A DNA stretch of 64,000 bases from Vandiemenella viatica (GCA_031002005.1 JARYHS010013631.1:61811832-61875831), one strand, 5' to 3'. Shown: positions 1 through 10,771, numbered from the stretch's first letter. A program made the numbers and translations. Notes: a model not told the origin generated them from the letters alone.

Positions 1-211
1 GTGGAGTGGCTTTGTACTGGCGGGCTCTGGCTTCGATCACAGGCTGGTCGATGGATGCAGTCCATACACTGAGGGTACGACTTGCAGACCAACGCCGCAT
101 GCCGCTGCTGCTGTTGCTGGTGATTTTGGGTAATGTGTTCCATCGCCCATAATTGTTTCATGGTTTGGAAAGACTTTGAAGAATCCGTAATCGACCCATG
201 AGACAGGATCT
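1..211 (-). other. Candidate coding exon, partial, unidentified
   Basis: On the minus strand a frame stays open from a possible splice acceptor (GAGCAG just upstream of 211) to the window edge, about 70 codons. It has a short glutamine run from a CAG/CAA tract, then a cysteine-containing stretch beginning CKSYPQCMDCIHRPACDR. A second frame with its own ATG at 225 is also open to 37, so the frame is ambiguous. Base composition is richer in GC than the sequence to the right. I recognise no family. The upstream intron has a poor pyrimidine tract, which weakens the case. It could be chance. Confidence 0.2.
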
Positions 212-225
212 CTGCTCAATTCCAT

Positions 226-2500
226 TTAAAAGCTAGCTGGCAAATAACCTCATGAACTTTAAAGCTCCTTGTAAATTCAGTTTGAGCCTTAATATTGTTC
301 ATCCTTTTTTAATTCAATTCGGCGCCCAAGGGATTTTATCCACCATTCACGCAACATTTAATTGTTGGCTTTGGCCACGATGTTCTCAAGTTCTTAGTTT
401 TATAAATGAAATATTTAACATTCGGTTTATGTTTGCTATCTTCAGGCAGATTGTAAAGCCGGATAGTGCTTTTGCTTGCAGGTACACATAATGTCTAACG
501 TAACGTTAAATGTATCCGGCTATGTACAAGCCATAGGAAAACAATAAATTAAGCATTGTATGTCTTTCATCAACAACAATCAGGATCCTTGCCACCTAAA
601 AATTAATTTCATAATTAAATATCAATAACCAAATAAAAATTAAAGCATACAATAAAGTAATGACCCCCCCCCCCTCTCATTACACGGTGTTGACACATAA
701 ACCGGCTTTCCTTCTGTACAGGGTATGAATTTAATTGTTTATCGATGTTATTCTGTAAATGTAAAATGGGTGTGTGGTTGTAAACTTAAATGCCAATATA
801 AATAAATCAATAAATAAATAATAAATTATAACAACAAACAGCCAATATTTCCAAAATTTTTGATTAGCTCTTTAGTTGTCATAATTTATAAAGTTTGCAT
901 AGTAGTATACCAAATACACCTAGTAACTCTGCTAAATAAGTTGTTTTCACATAAACTCGGCAACAATGATTTGCAAGACGTGGAAATAAGTATAATAAAT
1001 TCGTAGCAACTGCCAAAATTAGTTCAGATATTCGAGTAACGCCGATACCAATCTTAATGTTATCACGAAATTCGGTATTCATCAGGATTTTATGTATAAT
1101 TCAAAAGGCTTGCTTCAGATTGCTTTTGCTATTAGTGTTTTTGCTGCACCAATTATGATAGTGGGAGTATAGTATTAGTGCTGAATTATTTTGAATAACT
1201 GACTAATCATCACGTTTGCAGTTACACGAACGTACTGGAGCGAAAAGCGTGAAGTTTGAGATATACCTTTCTAGGTTCTCTAGATGTTCACGTTTAATTG
1301 TTAAATACTGTCGCAAATACTTTCCTTAAAGAGTGAGGTAACGAACATTCATGGTTGGTCTATTCACGAATACTATTACTTCTCTAGCCCTATACTTCAC
1401 ACAAGTTTATATCGTTACCGAGGGGAAGTGATATTCTGTGTTATATAAATTGGTAAGATTGGAATTAATTCTTCATAATGATGCTATGACTAATGTGCAG
1501 CTAAAAGTAACCACTCCCCTCATCTTTAGGATAATCTACAATCAGTGAAGAAAGGTACGTGGATGCGATTTATAACACCTCCGATTCTGAAATATAGCAG
1601 AGTCGCATGAATAGGTTTCGACATTTCGTGCAGTATTAAAAGTTGTAGTGGTAAATAATTTTGTATAATCTGGAAAGGAATTTACACCGGTTTTCAGAAA
1701 GTGATGATTTATAAGATGTTCATGAAATATCGTATTCTGTAGAAATAAAAAGTAGGTTTGGGGAAAAGGTGTAGAAAGTATGAGAAATATCTCGTATTGG
1801 CCTTGTCAGCAGGAATTTAGAGCTATAATTATCATCTGGTTATCAAATTCCGCACCACCGAAGATGGGGACATAGTTCTCCAAATCTGTAAATCGTACTG
1901 TTCGCTCGCGGTAACAAACATTTTCCAACTTCTGTTATAGATGATTGTATCGGAAATGTTTCTTAGCCTAATATTATATTTTTGCGTATGGGGATAAACG
2001 AGAATAGTTTGAAATATCTCGCTTCCTTCGTAGTCGGCGTAGCACAAGACGACAGACCAGGCATCTGTAACTGACTTGAGTACTGCACAAACCTTCCGAC
2101 TATGTTAGAGTACACAACATCATCCATTGTGAGATACAGTGTTTCACAAAGAAAGTTGCAATACAACAAATCACTGATTTCGCCGCGAACATCAGGGTAA
2201 AAGGACCAGAAATATAGGTAGTTAACATTTATACCTACTTGGGACAAGAGGGTTACTTATCCTTAGTCCAGTAGCCAAAGCAAACTACACTTTTACAACA
2301 TTTAATCTGTTTACAAGACAATCACGAGTGCCATAACCAGTACAAATTCTGATACAAATAATTAATAGACCACATGAATAGAACCGATTCGCAAAAAGTC
2401 CAGATGTGGCTGAGTGTTAATGAATGAAAGTTATTGTTTTTCAGCCAAAGATATGCCACGAATAGCTAAAGAGAAAATGTTGGCGAGAGCACGAGATCTG
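226..2500. other. No supported feature; AT-rich
   Basis: AT-rich DNA with short chance ORFs only. There is an 11-C homopolymer at 664-674. No transposon termini, RNA gene or coding signature was recognised. Confidence 0.5.
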
Positions 2501-2504
2501 CAGC

Positions 2505-3060
2505 GCCGCAAGAAATAGAGTAATGCGGAGGCCGTTTGAAATTTGCCCGTGTGAATAGGCTCAGGGCCGCTCTTTGGGCAGGGTGCATGAATCACAGTGG
2601 CCGCTGTATCACCAAGTCTATATTACTCGCTTGAGTCGGCAGCGTAATTCCGGCGTCCTAGCTCGTCCTGACACGGCGACTTGCAGGGCGCGTGGTAGTC
2701 GAAGATTCAAAACCTTCAATTCAACAGCCAGGGATAGGCTGTACAAGAAAATCTCACTGCACTAACACTGCAGTGGATCACACACACTGCAGGCGGTGAG
2801 GTCAGGTTCCGGAAGTTGCTGCGTGATCCGCAGCTGGTGGAGCGCCCGGTGATGGCGGCGGCTCGCAAAACCGCACGTCGTCACACTGTGAGGGTCGCCC
2901 GGCAAGTACCGTCTCGTGGTCCTGTTGATGGGCTCCCCGGCGGAGGCGGAAGTCCCCGCTGTCAATCTCGCAGTCCATGGCATAAAACATCCGAGACACA
3001 TATCAGTGTCGTGGGTCGTGAAACTTTCACCCATTGGCCTCACATTCAAACTAACAAGCG
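2505..3060. other. CpG-rich patch, possible exon or promoter region
   Basis: CG dinucleotides are much denser here than in the flanks. Several overlapping minus-strand ORFs of 65-95 codons cross it, including one from 2999 to 2802 with a proline/alanine-rich end (CEPPPSPGAPPAADHAA). No protein family is recognised, and because the patch is GC-rich, open frames are expected by chance. It could be a 5' exon or CpG island of a minus-strand gene, which would fit the weak exon candidate at 1-211, or an unrecognised repeat. Confidence 0.25.
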
Positions 3061-5426
3061 CGCGAAGCCTTCTACGCTCCTAATAGTCGGGAATATGGTT
3101 CTCCAATTTTGATTGACAAACAAGAATGGTGTCCATAGCCATGGCACGTACAAATGTGCCTGAGGAATACTCAGCACAGAGGTGACTTGTAATCCATATT
3201 TATCTCATTATTTCTCGTATGCAAGTTATTGAATCTTGATAATGATTCACTTCAGTCCAGGCAACGGTGTGGACACGCCATTAATGAATCGGTACTGAGA
3301 CCCTGCCCCTTTTTTCCTTTTTTCTCTTGCTGGAATCAGACTGGTATTCTGCCAACAGGAGGTGAAACCTTGTTGAGGAATTTCAAAGATATACCACTGT
3401 TTTCGGTGATGTTGGCGAGAACTGAGTCTGTAACCAACGTAATCTAAATGGATCCACAGGTGTTTTGACGTTAGTAGCATTAACCACGCTATCTCATCTG
3501 CCAACTACGGGAATAAATTCCACGAATATGTGAAAAATACTGTGCCCCAGAACCAGGGATAGTGAACCCGCATAGTATTATTGTTGACACTAATAGCTTA
3601 GCACAGCTAATGATCTAATTCTTCGCTGGCTAATTTCAACTGACTATTACGGACCGTAGTTCTGTTCTTGATTAGATGAGAAACGGTCGGGAGATTTGCT
3701 CTCGAGTTCACAAAACAGGAAGTTTACTGATTGAACTTTCACCATAATTAGAGGTAGAATCCTGACCTTATTTGTCCCTTCTCCACTCCTGACTGATGGT
3801 GAGTGGAGAGAAAAATTAATAAAACTATAAGCATTCTCGCTGGTAAGACGCGATAGTATAACCAAAACTGTTTCCAATATAAACATTTTTTTGTTTGTTA
3901 TAATCGATTTTTCGGTGTGTATTGGTATAATTTATATTTATTTTCGCATAAATTGCAGAACTTGCTGTCAGTTAGTGACTGACAATGTGTAAGTTTGGAA
4001 AGCTGTATGGCTACCGGCCGTTAACTTTCAATGAAGGTAATTTTGTGACTATCTGTTAAGGTCACTTTACGTGTCAGCCGAGCCATTCTGACAGTTCATA
4101 TACCTCTTCAATCTTCAAAAGGATTATCCTTTAATTGGATACATTTGAATGAATGTTTTGGGATCATGTAGTTTATTTTTCAGTGTTGATTTGCGTAACA
4201 CACCGACACTAGTCAAACATACTGTTTTTTCGTTGCCTGAATGCCATAAGCGGATAAGTCTTGTATGTCAAGACCAACCTAATTAATGTCGTATATGGAA
4301 TTGTTGTTTGGTGGGAAACAATCGAAAGAAGAATTACATTGCTAGATTGAGTAACTAATGTAATTTTTAGTTTTATCATGGGTGACCAGAAACAGGTAAA
4401 ATTAATGTAATTCAGCAGTCAGGAAAGGTGGGGTTTCTGTACAGCAATTTTTCTTTTTCTGTTTCCTTGCCGTCTTCGGACAAGTAAGTTACTCGTATTA
4501 AGACCGGGAATTCTGACAACGAATTTTATAGTATATACGTTATTTATACTGTATTAAATGACACTTCATATTTAATTAAGTTGCCACTGTCAACCGAAAG
4601 ATAATTAAAAGAACTAGGAATCAAAAGTGGATGATCTTCCACCATCAGTTACTAGTTAGCGTAACAAGGTGAGGATATTGAACATACTGGTTGGCAGAAT
4701 TCATTAGGTGTTTTGAAATCTGTTACTTCCAGAGTCGCTTTCCATATGGGTCAGGACGTTGTGAAATTATCACTAAAGCCTCACCCAATCATTTTTTGTT
4801 ATTAATTTACTATTATTATCATTAATAATATTGGTTTATTGTCGGGATGATTGGAGAAGGTTGTATGGCGCAAATTCATGCTCTCTGTACTCAAGCTGAA
4901 ATAACATGTGAAACGTATTTGAAACTTCTTTGAATATAACAAAAGTTTTTTAAAAGTTGTTTCAACGCGTTGATTAAATTCAGTGCCATTTCGACCAGAA
5001 CAGTGAGTTTTTCATTTCTAGACGATGTAATAAAACCTCTCAACTTGCTTGGCGATTATATGTTAGAAAATTGTAATTAAAATTACCCGAGCTAACAGCT
5101 TGCATGTGTTGAGAGAGCATAATTGGGCCGTTCTCGTCTAAATAACACGCCGTCATCCACTAACGGAGTGCTTAGCGCACTTTTGGCGACCAATGTCAGG
5201 ATAGGTCACAACTGGGCGAATCTGCCAGGTTATCTCAATACATTCCTTTCTCCCAGGATGCCATGGGTATGTTTGAGGCATAGTTTCTGCGCAAGCAAAA
5301 CTTTAAGGGAATGATCATTTGATCTGAAAAAGTATACTGTAACGCGATGCGTTGAGAGTATTCAGCGTAGCAACTACACAAGTAAGTGTTCAAAGTCCCG
5401 CTTGTCTTTATCTTTTAGTCTCTTTT
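3061..5426. other. No supported feature
   Basis: Unassigned AT-rich sequence. Short ORFs show no family signature, and no convincing inverted repeats, SINE boxes or splice-bounded exons were found. Confidence 0.45.
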
Positions 5427-5729
5427 TTAGCGTTCCGATACAGATCTGAGATCACTGAGATGTATGTTATTATTCGAGAAATCGATATTATTTAATTCTC
5501 TTCTAAGCATTAGTTTAGTCGCGTCTGCAATGGACAGCATATCATCCATCATAACACCCACCACCTTGACCCTGCTGCACCTTACTGCAAGATCAGTCCT
5601 TCCGCCTAACGTATGGATCTCATGGATAGCGGTTTTATGCGGTTTTTCGTAATCGTCATCCGAATGCTGGAATTCTGGCGACATAAATCTTAATAGTCCA
5701 AGATCCGGTTGCATGATTTCTACGTCCAT
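5427..5729 (-). CDS. Unidentified 100-aa ORF at the edge of a palindrome
   Basis: An uninterrupted 100-codon ORF starts with ATG at 5729. The product is acidic at the N-terminus (MDVEIMQPDLGLLRFM) and then mixed charged (DDDYEKPHKTAIHEIHTLGG and onward), with no membrane segment or known motif that I recognise. Its first dozen codons and upstream sequence are repeated in inverted orientation near 7567-7600, where the copy reads MGVEIMQPDLRL and then hits a stop. This ORF therefore starts in one arm of a long inverted repeat. It could be a broken transposon ORF, a duplicated host-gene 5' end, or chance. Conservation of the start codon and reading frame across the two arms favours a once-coding sequence, but no function can be given. 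Confidence 0.35.
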   Translation of the reverse strand: MDVEIMQPDLGLLRFMSPEFQHSDDDYEKPHKTAIHEIHTLGGRTDLAVRCSRVKVVGVMMDDMLSIADATKLMLRRELNNIDFSNNNIHLSDLRSVSER

Positions 5730-5953
5730 CTGTTATTTTATTTAAATTCACTTTTTATGTATTATTATTAGTAGCAGAACACAATTCTGCCGGGTTGCCT
5801 ATTTCGTTCACTTGTTTTTAAATAAATTATAATTCGTTTCATAGAGATACATGTAAATAACATAAAAATATTGGGTTGCCCATGCAAAAGTGGCCGCAAT
5901 TAGGACTGGCCAGCTGTTAAAAGTTTTTTTACGCTGGCAGCCCAAACTTTTTA

Positions 5954-7375
5954 CACTCCTGGAAATTGAAATAAGAACACCGTGAATTCATTGTCCCAGG
6001 AATGGGAAACTTTATATACACATTCCTGGGGTCAGATACAACACATGATCACACAGACAGAACCATAGGCACATAGACACAGGCAACAGAGCATGCACAA
6101 TGTCGGCACTAGTACCGTGTATATCCTCCTTTCGCAGCAATGCAGGCTGCAATTCTCCCATGGAGACGATCGTAGAGGTGCTGGATGTAGTCCTGTGGAA
6201 CGGCATGCCAAGCCATTTCCACCTGGCGCCTCAGCTGGACCAGCGTTCGTGATGGACGTGCAGACCGCGTGAGACGACGTTTCATCCAGTCCCAAACATG
6301 CTCAATGGGGGACAGATCCGGAAATCTCGCTGGCCAGGGTAGTTGACTTACACCTTCTAGAGCACGTTGGGTGGCACGGGATACAAGTGTACGTGCATTG
6401 TCCTGTTGGAACAGTATGTTCCCTTGCCGGTCTAGGAATGGTAGAACGATGGGTTCGACGAAGGTTTGAATGTACCGTGCACTGTTCAGTGTCCCCTCGA
6501 CGATCACCAGAGGTGTACGGCCAGTGTAGGAGATCGCTCCCCACACCATGATGCCGGGTGTTGGCCCTGTGTGCCTCGGTCGTATGCAGTCCTGATTGTG
6601 GCGCTCACCTGCACGGCGCCAAACACGCATACGACCATTATTGGCACCAAGGCAGAAGCGACTCTCATCACTGAAGACGACACGTCTCCATTCGTCCCTC
6701 CATACACGCCTGTCGCGACACCACTGGAGGCGGGCTGCACGATGTTGGGGCGTGAGTGGAAGACGACCTAACGGTGCGCGGGACCGTAGCCCAGCTTCAT
6801 GGAGACGATTGCGAATGGTCCTCTCTGATACCCCAGGAGCAACAGTGTCCCTAATTTGCCGGGAAGTGGCGGTGCGGTCCCCTACGGCATTGCGTAGGAT
6901 GCGACGGTCTTGGCGTGCGTCCGTGCGTCGCTGCTGTCCGGACCCAGGTAGACGGGCACGAGCACCTTCCGCCGACCACTGCCGACAACATCGATGTACT
7001 GTGGAGACCTCGCGTCCCACATGTTGAGCAATTCGGCGGTACGTCCACCCGGCCTCCCGCATGCCCACTATACGCCCTCGCTCAAAGTCCGTCAACTGCA
7101 CATACGGTTCACGTACACGCTGTCGCGGCATGCTACCAGTGTTAAAGACTGATATGGAGCTCCGTATGCCACGGCAAACTGGCCGACACTGACTGCGGCG
7201 GTGCCCAACCGCTGTGCATCTAGCGCCCTTCGACGGCCAACACTGCTGTTCCTGGTGTGTCCGCTGTGCCGTGCGTTTAATCATTGCTTGTACAGCCGTC
7301 TCGTAGTGTCCGGAGTAAGTATGGTGGGTCTTACACACCGGCGTAAATGTGTTCTTATTTCAATTTCCAGGAGTG
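5954..7375 (-). mobile_element. Complete Tc1-like DNA transposon
   Basis: A 1422-bp element bounded by TA dinucleotides at 5952-5953 and 7376-7377, the expected Tc1/mariner target duplication. The terminal inverted repeats begin CACTCCTGGAAATTGAAATA and are identical over 27 bp at both ends. The interior holds one transposase gene on the minus strand. Perfect ends and an open transposase frame indicate a young insertion. It landed in the right arm of the older palindrome. Confidence 0.95.
6109..7131 (-). CDS. Tc1-family transposase
   Basis: Cut-and-paste transposase of 340 residues, the usual Tc1 length. The start MPRQRVREPY at 7131 was chosen because homologous proteins begin at such a point, although the frame is open further upstream. 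Residues about 10-115 form the paired-like helix-turn-helix DNA-binding region, with QLTDFERGRIVGMREAGWTY in helix 1. The RNase H-like catalytic domain follows, with Asp155 (FSDES), Asp244 (QQDNA) and Glu277 (SPIEHVWD). I count 32 residues between the second Asp and the Glu, against 34 in classic Tc1. After the second Asp the sequence is DNARTLV where the family normally has a His (DNAxxH), and PARFPDLSPIE replaces the usual PAxSPDLSPIE. The frame is intact, but those substitutions may impair activity. Confidence 0.93.
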   Translation of the reverse strand: MPRQRVREPYVQLTDFERGRIVGMREAGWTYRRIAQHVGREVSTVHRCCRQWSAEGARARLPGSGQQRRTDARQDRRILRNAVGDRTATSRQIRDTVAPGVSERTIRNRLHEAGLRSRAPLGRLPLTPQHRAARLQWCRDRRVWRDEWRRVVFSDESRFCLGANNGRMRVWRRAGERHNQDCIRPRHTGPTPGIMVWGAISYTGRTPLVIVEGTLNSARYIQTFVEPIVLPFLDRQGNILFQQDNARTLVSRATQRALEGVSQLPWPARFPDLSPIEHVWDWMKRRLTRSARPSRTLVQLRRQVEMAWHAVPQDYIQHLYDRLHGRIAACIAAKGGYTRY

Positions 7376-7592
7376 TATGTTATTTCATGTCTATCTTTGA
7401 AATTAATTATAATTTATTTAAAAAACAAGTGAATGATTTTTTATTTTTTTTTATGGAAAATTTAATTAAAAATATTTGAGGTCATGTTTAGATAGGCAAC
7501 CCGACAGAATCGTCTACTACTAATAATTATACATAAAAATTGCATTTCAATCAAATAACAGATGGGCGTAGAAATCATGCAGCCTGATCTTA

Positions 7593-8285
7593 GGCTATAA
7601 GGGTGTCACAAAGGTATTCATAGAGTAACGCTACATACCAGACGTCGCATCTCACGCTCAACCTGCCTTTGTCTCCCCGCTGAAAAATACGATGCATAGT
7701 TTCTGACTGCCGCACGATTTATTTGACCTTGAGGACAGATACTTTGTGATTCTTAGACTTTTTTTCAAATCAAGGACGCAGCTCAGTAGTTCACTAGTAA
7801 TATATGAGGACTATGTCACTAAAATAAGTAATTTTAAAATATTTTCGTTGCAGTTGATGAGACCCAAATTGCTACTGTCCATTTAAATTTTATGGAAGTT
7901 TTGTATAAAATAGGACTGACTATATGACACCTGATCACATTTAGCGAACGTAACCAAATAAAGCGCTCAATAATTTCTGCATTTTCTTAACAGCTCTTGG
8001 AACGTGATTACTGGTGTGAGTCTCATCCAGTGCTTGATCTGCGTGAATGAATAGTTGGCTGTGTATAATTTATAATCACCAGGTTGTGTATCGATGTCCT
8101 GTGTCAGAGCCCAAACCACTTCAGAATGCGTCTGGAGAGAGATTACATCGTTGTGTTAATGATGATACGTCTTTCGGATGGTGAAGTTAAACTTACTGTG
8201 ATCGAGATGTCTCTTTCAAGAACAGAAATAAATGATAAAGATTACTCATTTAAAAGACAATCGTCAGTTTCATCTATACTCACAT
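7593..8285. other. No supported feature
   Basis: Unassigned AT-rich DNA between the palindrome and a truncated LINE. No gene or element termini were recognised. Confidence 0.45.
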
Positions 8286-8921
8286 AATAACATAGGACAG
8301 GTGGTAGGAAAAGGTTTCAAAGTTCCGCACTTGTTGGAAAGAGTGATGAGGGGATGTACGAGAGAAGTCAAGGAATTGGGTTACAAAACTTTGGTCAGAC
8401 CATTGCTCGAATATGGTAGGGTAGTATGGGACCCTCATTTTACGTATCAAATACAGGAGTTGGAGAGGGTGCAAAAAATGGCTGCTAGATTTGTTTCTGG
8501 AAATTATCGCAGAATGCAATCAGTGACGGATATGATAAAGGAGCTGGAATGGGATTCATTGCAAGACAGGAGGAGAATGAGGAGGGTCATGGGAGTGTAC
8601 AGGGCATATACTGGCGATGAGGCATGGAAAGATATTGCAATAGGTATGAAAAGTAGTGCATGGAAGGGAAAAGATGACCATGACCACAAGCTGCACTCGA
8701 TTTCAGGCACAAGGGTGTAGGAAGATTCTCTTTTTTAGGTATGGGTGTCAGGGATTGGAATGAGTTACCAAGAGAACTGATGAATAATTTACCGAAAACT
8801 TTGAAGGAATTTAAAGATAAAATTTTTAGAGGGCAAATGTAGGTAGGTGCAGGATAGGGGGAAGATGGGTGTGTAGGGAAATTGCCACCGGAGCCTGTGC
8901 TCCATTGCAATTAAATTAAAT
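8286..8921 (+). pseudogene. LINE 3' end (family L-A, copy 1), RT C-terminus
   Basis: 5'-truncated non-LTR retrotransposon. The translation contains the post-RT thumb signature GYKTLVRPLLEYGRVVWDPH, then ARFVSGNYRR and SVTDMIKELEWDSLQDRRR. This is typical of CR1/L2/RTE-like C-termini, and the exact clade is not resolved. A frameshift near 8718-8750 moves the tail to another frame ending RDWNELPRELMNNLPKTLKE and a stop after FRGQM. The element ends attgcaattaaattaaat. Just before the end is a perfect 5-bp hairpin at 8890-8903. Related copies are at 12285-13505, 17862-18380 and 25986-26155. Confidence 0.85.
8890..8903 (+). other. LINE 3'-terminal hairpin
   Basis: GGAGC-CTGT-GCTCC forms a 5-bp stem and 4-nt loop 18 nt before the LINE 3' end. 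The copy at 13476-13489 reads GGAGT-GTTA-ACTCC, so the fifth base pair changed on both sides (C-G to T-A). In CR1/L2-type LINEs a 3' stem-loop is the RT recognition site. This hairpin is a candidate for that role. Confidence 0.6.
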
Positions 8922-8925
8922 AACA

Positions 8926-9483
8926 TTACGAGTACATAGAGAAGGAACTGACCACAATACCACTATATCGTTTGGGTTGTTGCTTTTTATGACTGCTATG
9001 GGGGTCTGCTTGTTACACTATATATACAGGCAGATTCTATTACCCTGTTACAGTTAAACAGCGCATGACGTGTGCCTATTACACAAACAGTGTAGGTGAC
9101 ACCTTGAAACTAGTTATTCAATCAATACATTAATTCTGTAAACAGTGTCTCGCAACAAGACGGTTACGCGGTCAATAACGATACATCATCGAGTGAATTT
9201 GGGATAAAATACCACCAAAGCCTATAACTAGTCTATGTGTTATTCATTAAAAAACCATTTTAAGGAGCAAATACAATTTTTTTACACGATGAACTGTTTG
9301 GTTTAAAATTCTAAATGAGATTTTAAAGACAAGATTGTATCGAGTTATATTGATCTACTCAGATTCTTTTCATAACTACTAAATCTCAAATTTGTAAAGC
9401 ATTTATCGTTTAACATGACTGTTTTCGAGTTTATTCTAAGTACTTGTCTTAATTTTTAATTCTACTATTATTTTCTGGTTCAG
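8926..9483. other. No supported feature; probable intron upstream of candidate exon
   Basis: AT-rich sequence with no coding signal. It ends in a pyrimidine-leaning stretch and CAG at 9481-9483, a plausible splice acceptor for the ORF that follows. Confidence 0.35.
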
Positions 9484-9655
9484 TAGGAAAAAAAAATTCT
9501 TTTATGAACGGGGACTTCCCGAAGAAGCTAGGTTGCGCGAGAAGGAATCGCCGTTCCCCGTTGTTTGGATTGATACTCGCTATTTGAACGAGTGCTACAA
9601 GCCCTACGAATTTATCCGTAGATCTACGGATCTTTTCAAAAAATTAGGAATTTAA
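9484..9655 (+). CDS. Candidate terminal coding exon of an unknown gene
   Basis: After a plausible acceptor (ttattttctggttcag), a frame of 56 codons runs to TAA at 9653-9655. The peptide starts basic (RKKKFFYERGLPEEARLREK) and contains WIDTRYLNECYKPYEF. Codon third positions and local GC are raised compared with the flanks, and the peptide has a natural-looking residue mix. The fixed-size assembly gap starts 75 bp downstream, so 3' context is missing. I do not recognise the family. It could be a host gene's last exon or part of an unrecognised element. The inverted repeat AACGGGGAC/GTTCCCCGTT lies within the reading frame. Confidence 0.4.
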
Positions 9656-9729
9656 AATTTATCTACGGTTTTTTTGCCTTCTTATTACTTATTGTGCTTT
9701 CTTTATATTCGTATACTTGTTAAACTCTC

Positions 9730-10729
9730 NNNNNNNNNNNNNNNNNNNNNNNNNNNNNNNNNNNNNNNNNNNNNNNNNNNNNNNNNNNNNNNNNNNNNNN
9801 NNNNNNNNNNNNNNNNNNNNNNNNNNNNNNNNNNNNNNNNNNNNNNNNNNNNNNNNNNNNNNNNNNNNNNNNNNNNNNNNNNNNNNNNNNNNNNNNNNNN
9901 NNNNNNNNNNNNNNNNNNNNNNNNNNNNNNNNNNNNNNNNNNNNNNNNNNNNNNNNNNNNNNNNNNNNNNNNNNNNNNNNNNNNNNNNNNNNNNNNNNNN
10001 NNNNNNNNNNNNNNNNNNNNNNNNNNNNNNNNNNNNNNNNNNNNNNNNNNNNNNNNNNNNNNNNNNNNNNNNNNNNNNNNNNNNNNNNNNNNNNNNNNNN
10101 NNNNNNNNNNNNNNNNNNNNNNNNNNNNNNNNNNNNNNNNNNNNNNNNNNNNNNNNNNNNNNNNNNNNNNNNNNNNNNNNNNNNNNNNNNNNNNNNNNNN
10201 NNNNNNNNNNNNNNNNNNNNNNNNNNNNNNNNNNNNNNNNNNNNNNNNNNNNNNNNNNNNNNNNNNNNNNNNNNNNNNNNNNNNNNNNNNNNNNNNNNNN
10301 NNNNNNNNNNNNNNNNNNNNNNNNNNNNNNNNNNNNNNNNNNNNNNNNNNNNNNNNNNNNNNNNNNNNNNNNNNNNNNNNNNNNNNNNNNNNNNNNNNNN
10401 NNNNNNNNNNNNNNNNNNNNNNNNNNNNNNNNNNNNNNNNNNNNNNNNNNNNNNNNNNNNNNNNNNNNNNNNNNNNNNNNNNNNNNNNNNNNNNNNNNNN
10501 NNNNNNNNNNNNNNNNNNNNNNNNNNNNNNNNNNNNNNNNNNNNNNNNNNNNNNNNNNNNNNNNNNNNNNNNNNNNNNNNNNNNNNNNNNNNNNNNNNNN
10601 NNNNNNNNNNNNNNNNNNNNNNNNNNNNNNNNNNNNNNNNNNNNNNNNNNNNNNNNNNNNNNNNNNNNNNNNNNNNNNNNNNNNNNNNNNNNNNNNNNNN
10701 NNNNNNNNNNNNNNNNNNNNNNNNNNNNN
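9730..10729. other. Assembly gap (exactly 1000 N)
   Basis: One thousand consecutive N, so a placeholder scaffold gap of unknown true size. Frames running through it are artefacts. Confidence 0.99.
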
Positions 10730-10771
10730 TTCCTAATGGCAGGCTAGATCGTTACCGGATTCGGTTCGAGA

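Larger units (their letters stand above)
5680..7592. repeat. Long inverted repeat (about 220-bp arms) interrupted by Tc1
   Basis: The left arm (about 5680-5905) is matched in reverse complement by 7378-7592 plus 5920-5951. Shared blocks include the ORF start (tgcatgatttctacg), the trinucleotide cluster attattagtag, gggttgcctat, and an AT-rich block around ttaaataaattataatt. The right arm carries an extra stretch of about 60 nt. If the Tc1 at 5954-7375 is removed, the arms meet around a 75-nt centre (about 5873-5946) whose own ends are TTGGGTTGCC and GGCAGCCCAA. Those ends resemble mariner-type termini. The whole is one imperfect palindrome that was already present when Tc1 inserted. Confidence 0.7.

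Noticed and set aside
664..674. G-quadruplex or i-motif site
   Set aside because: A single C homopolymer without the spacing of four runs.
6466..7145. Plus-strand ORFs of up to 143 codons inside Tc1
   Set aside because: Antisense shadows of the GC-rich transposase gene.
9674..10747. Long open frames of 339-357 codons
   Set aside because: They exist only because the 1000-N gap contains no stop codons.
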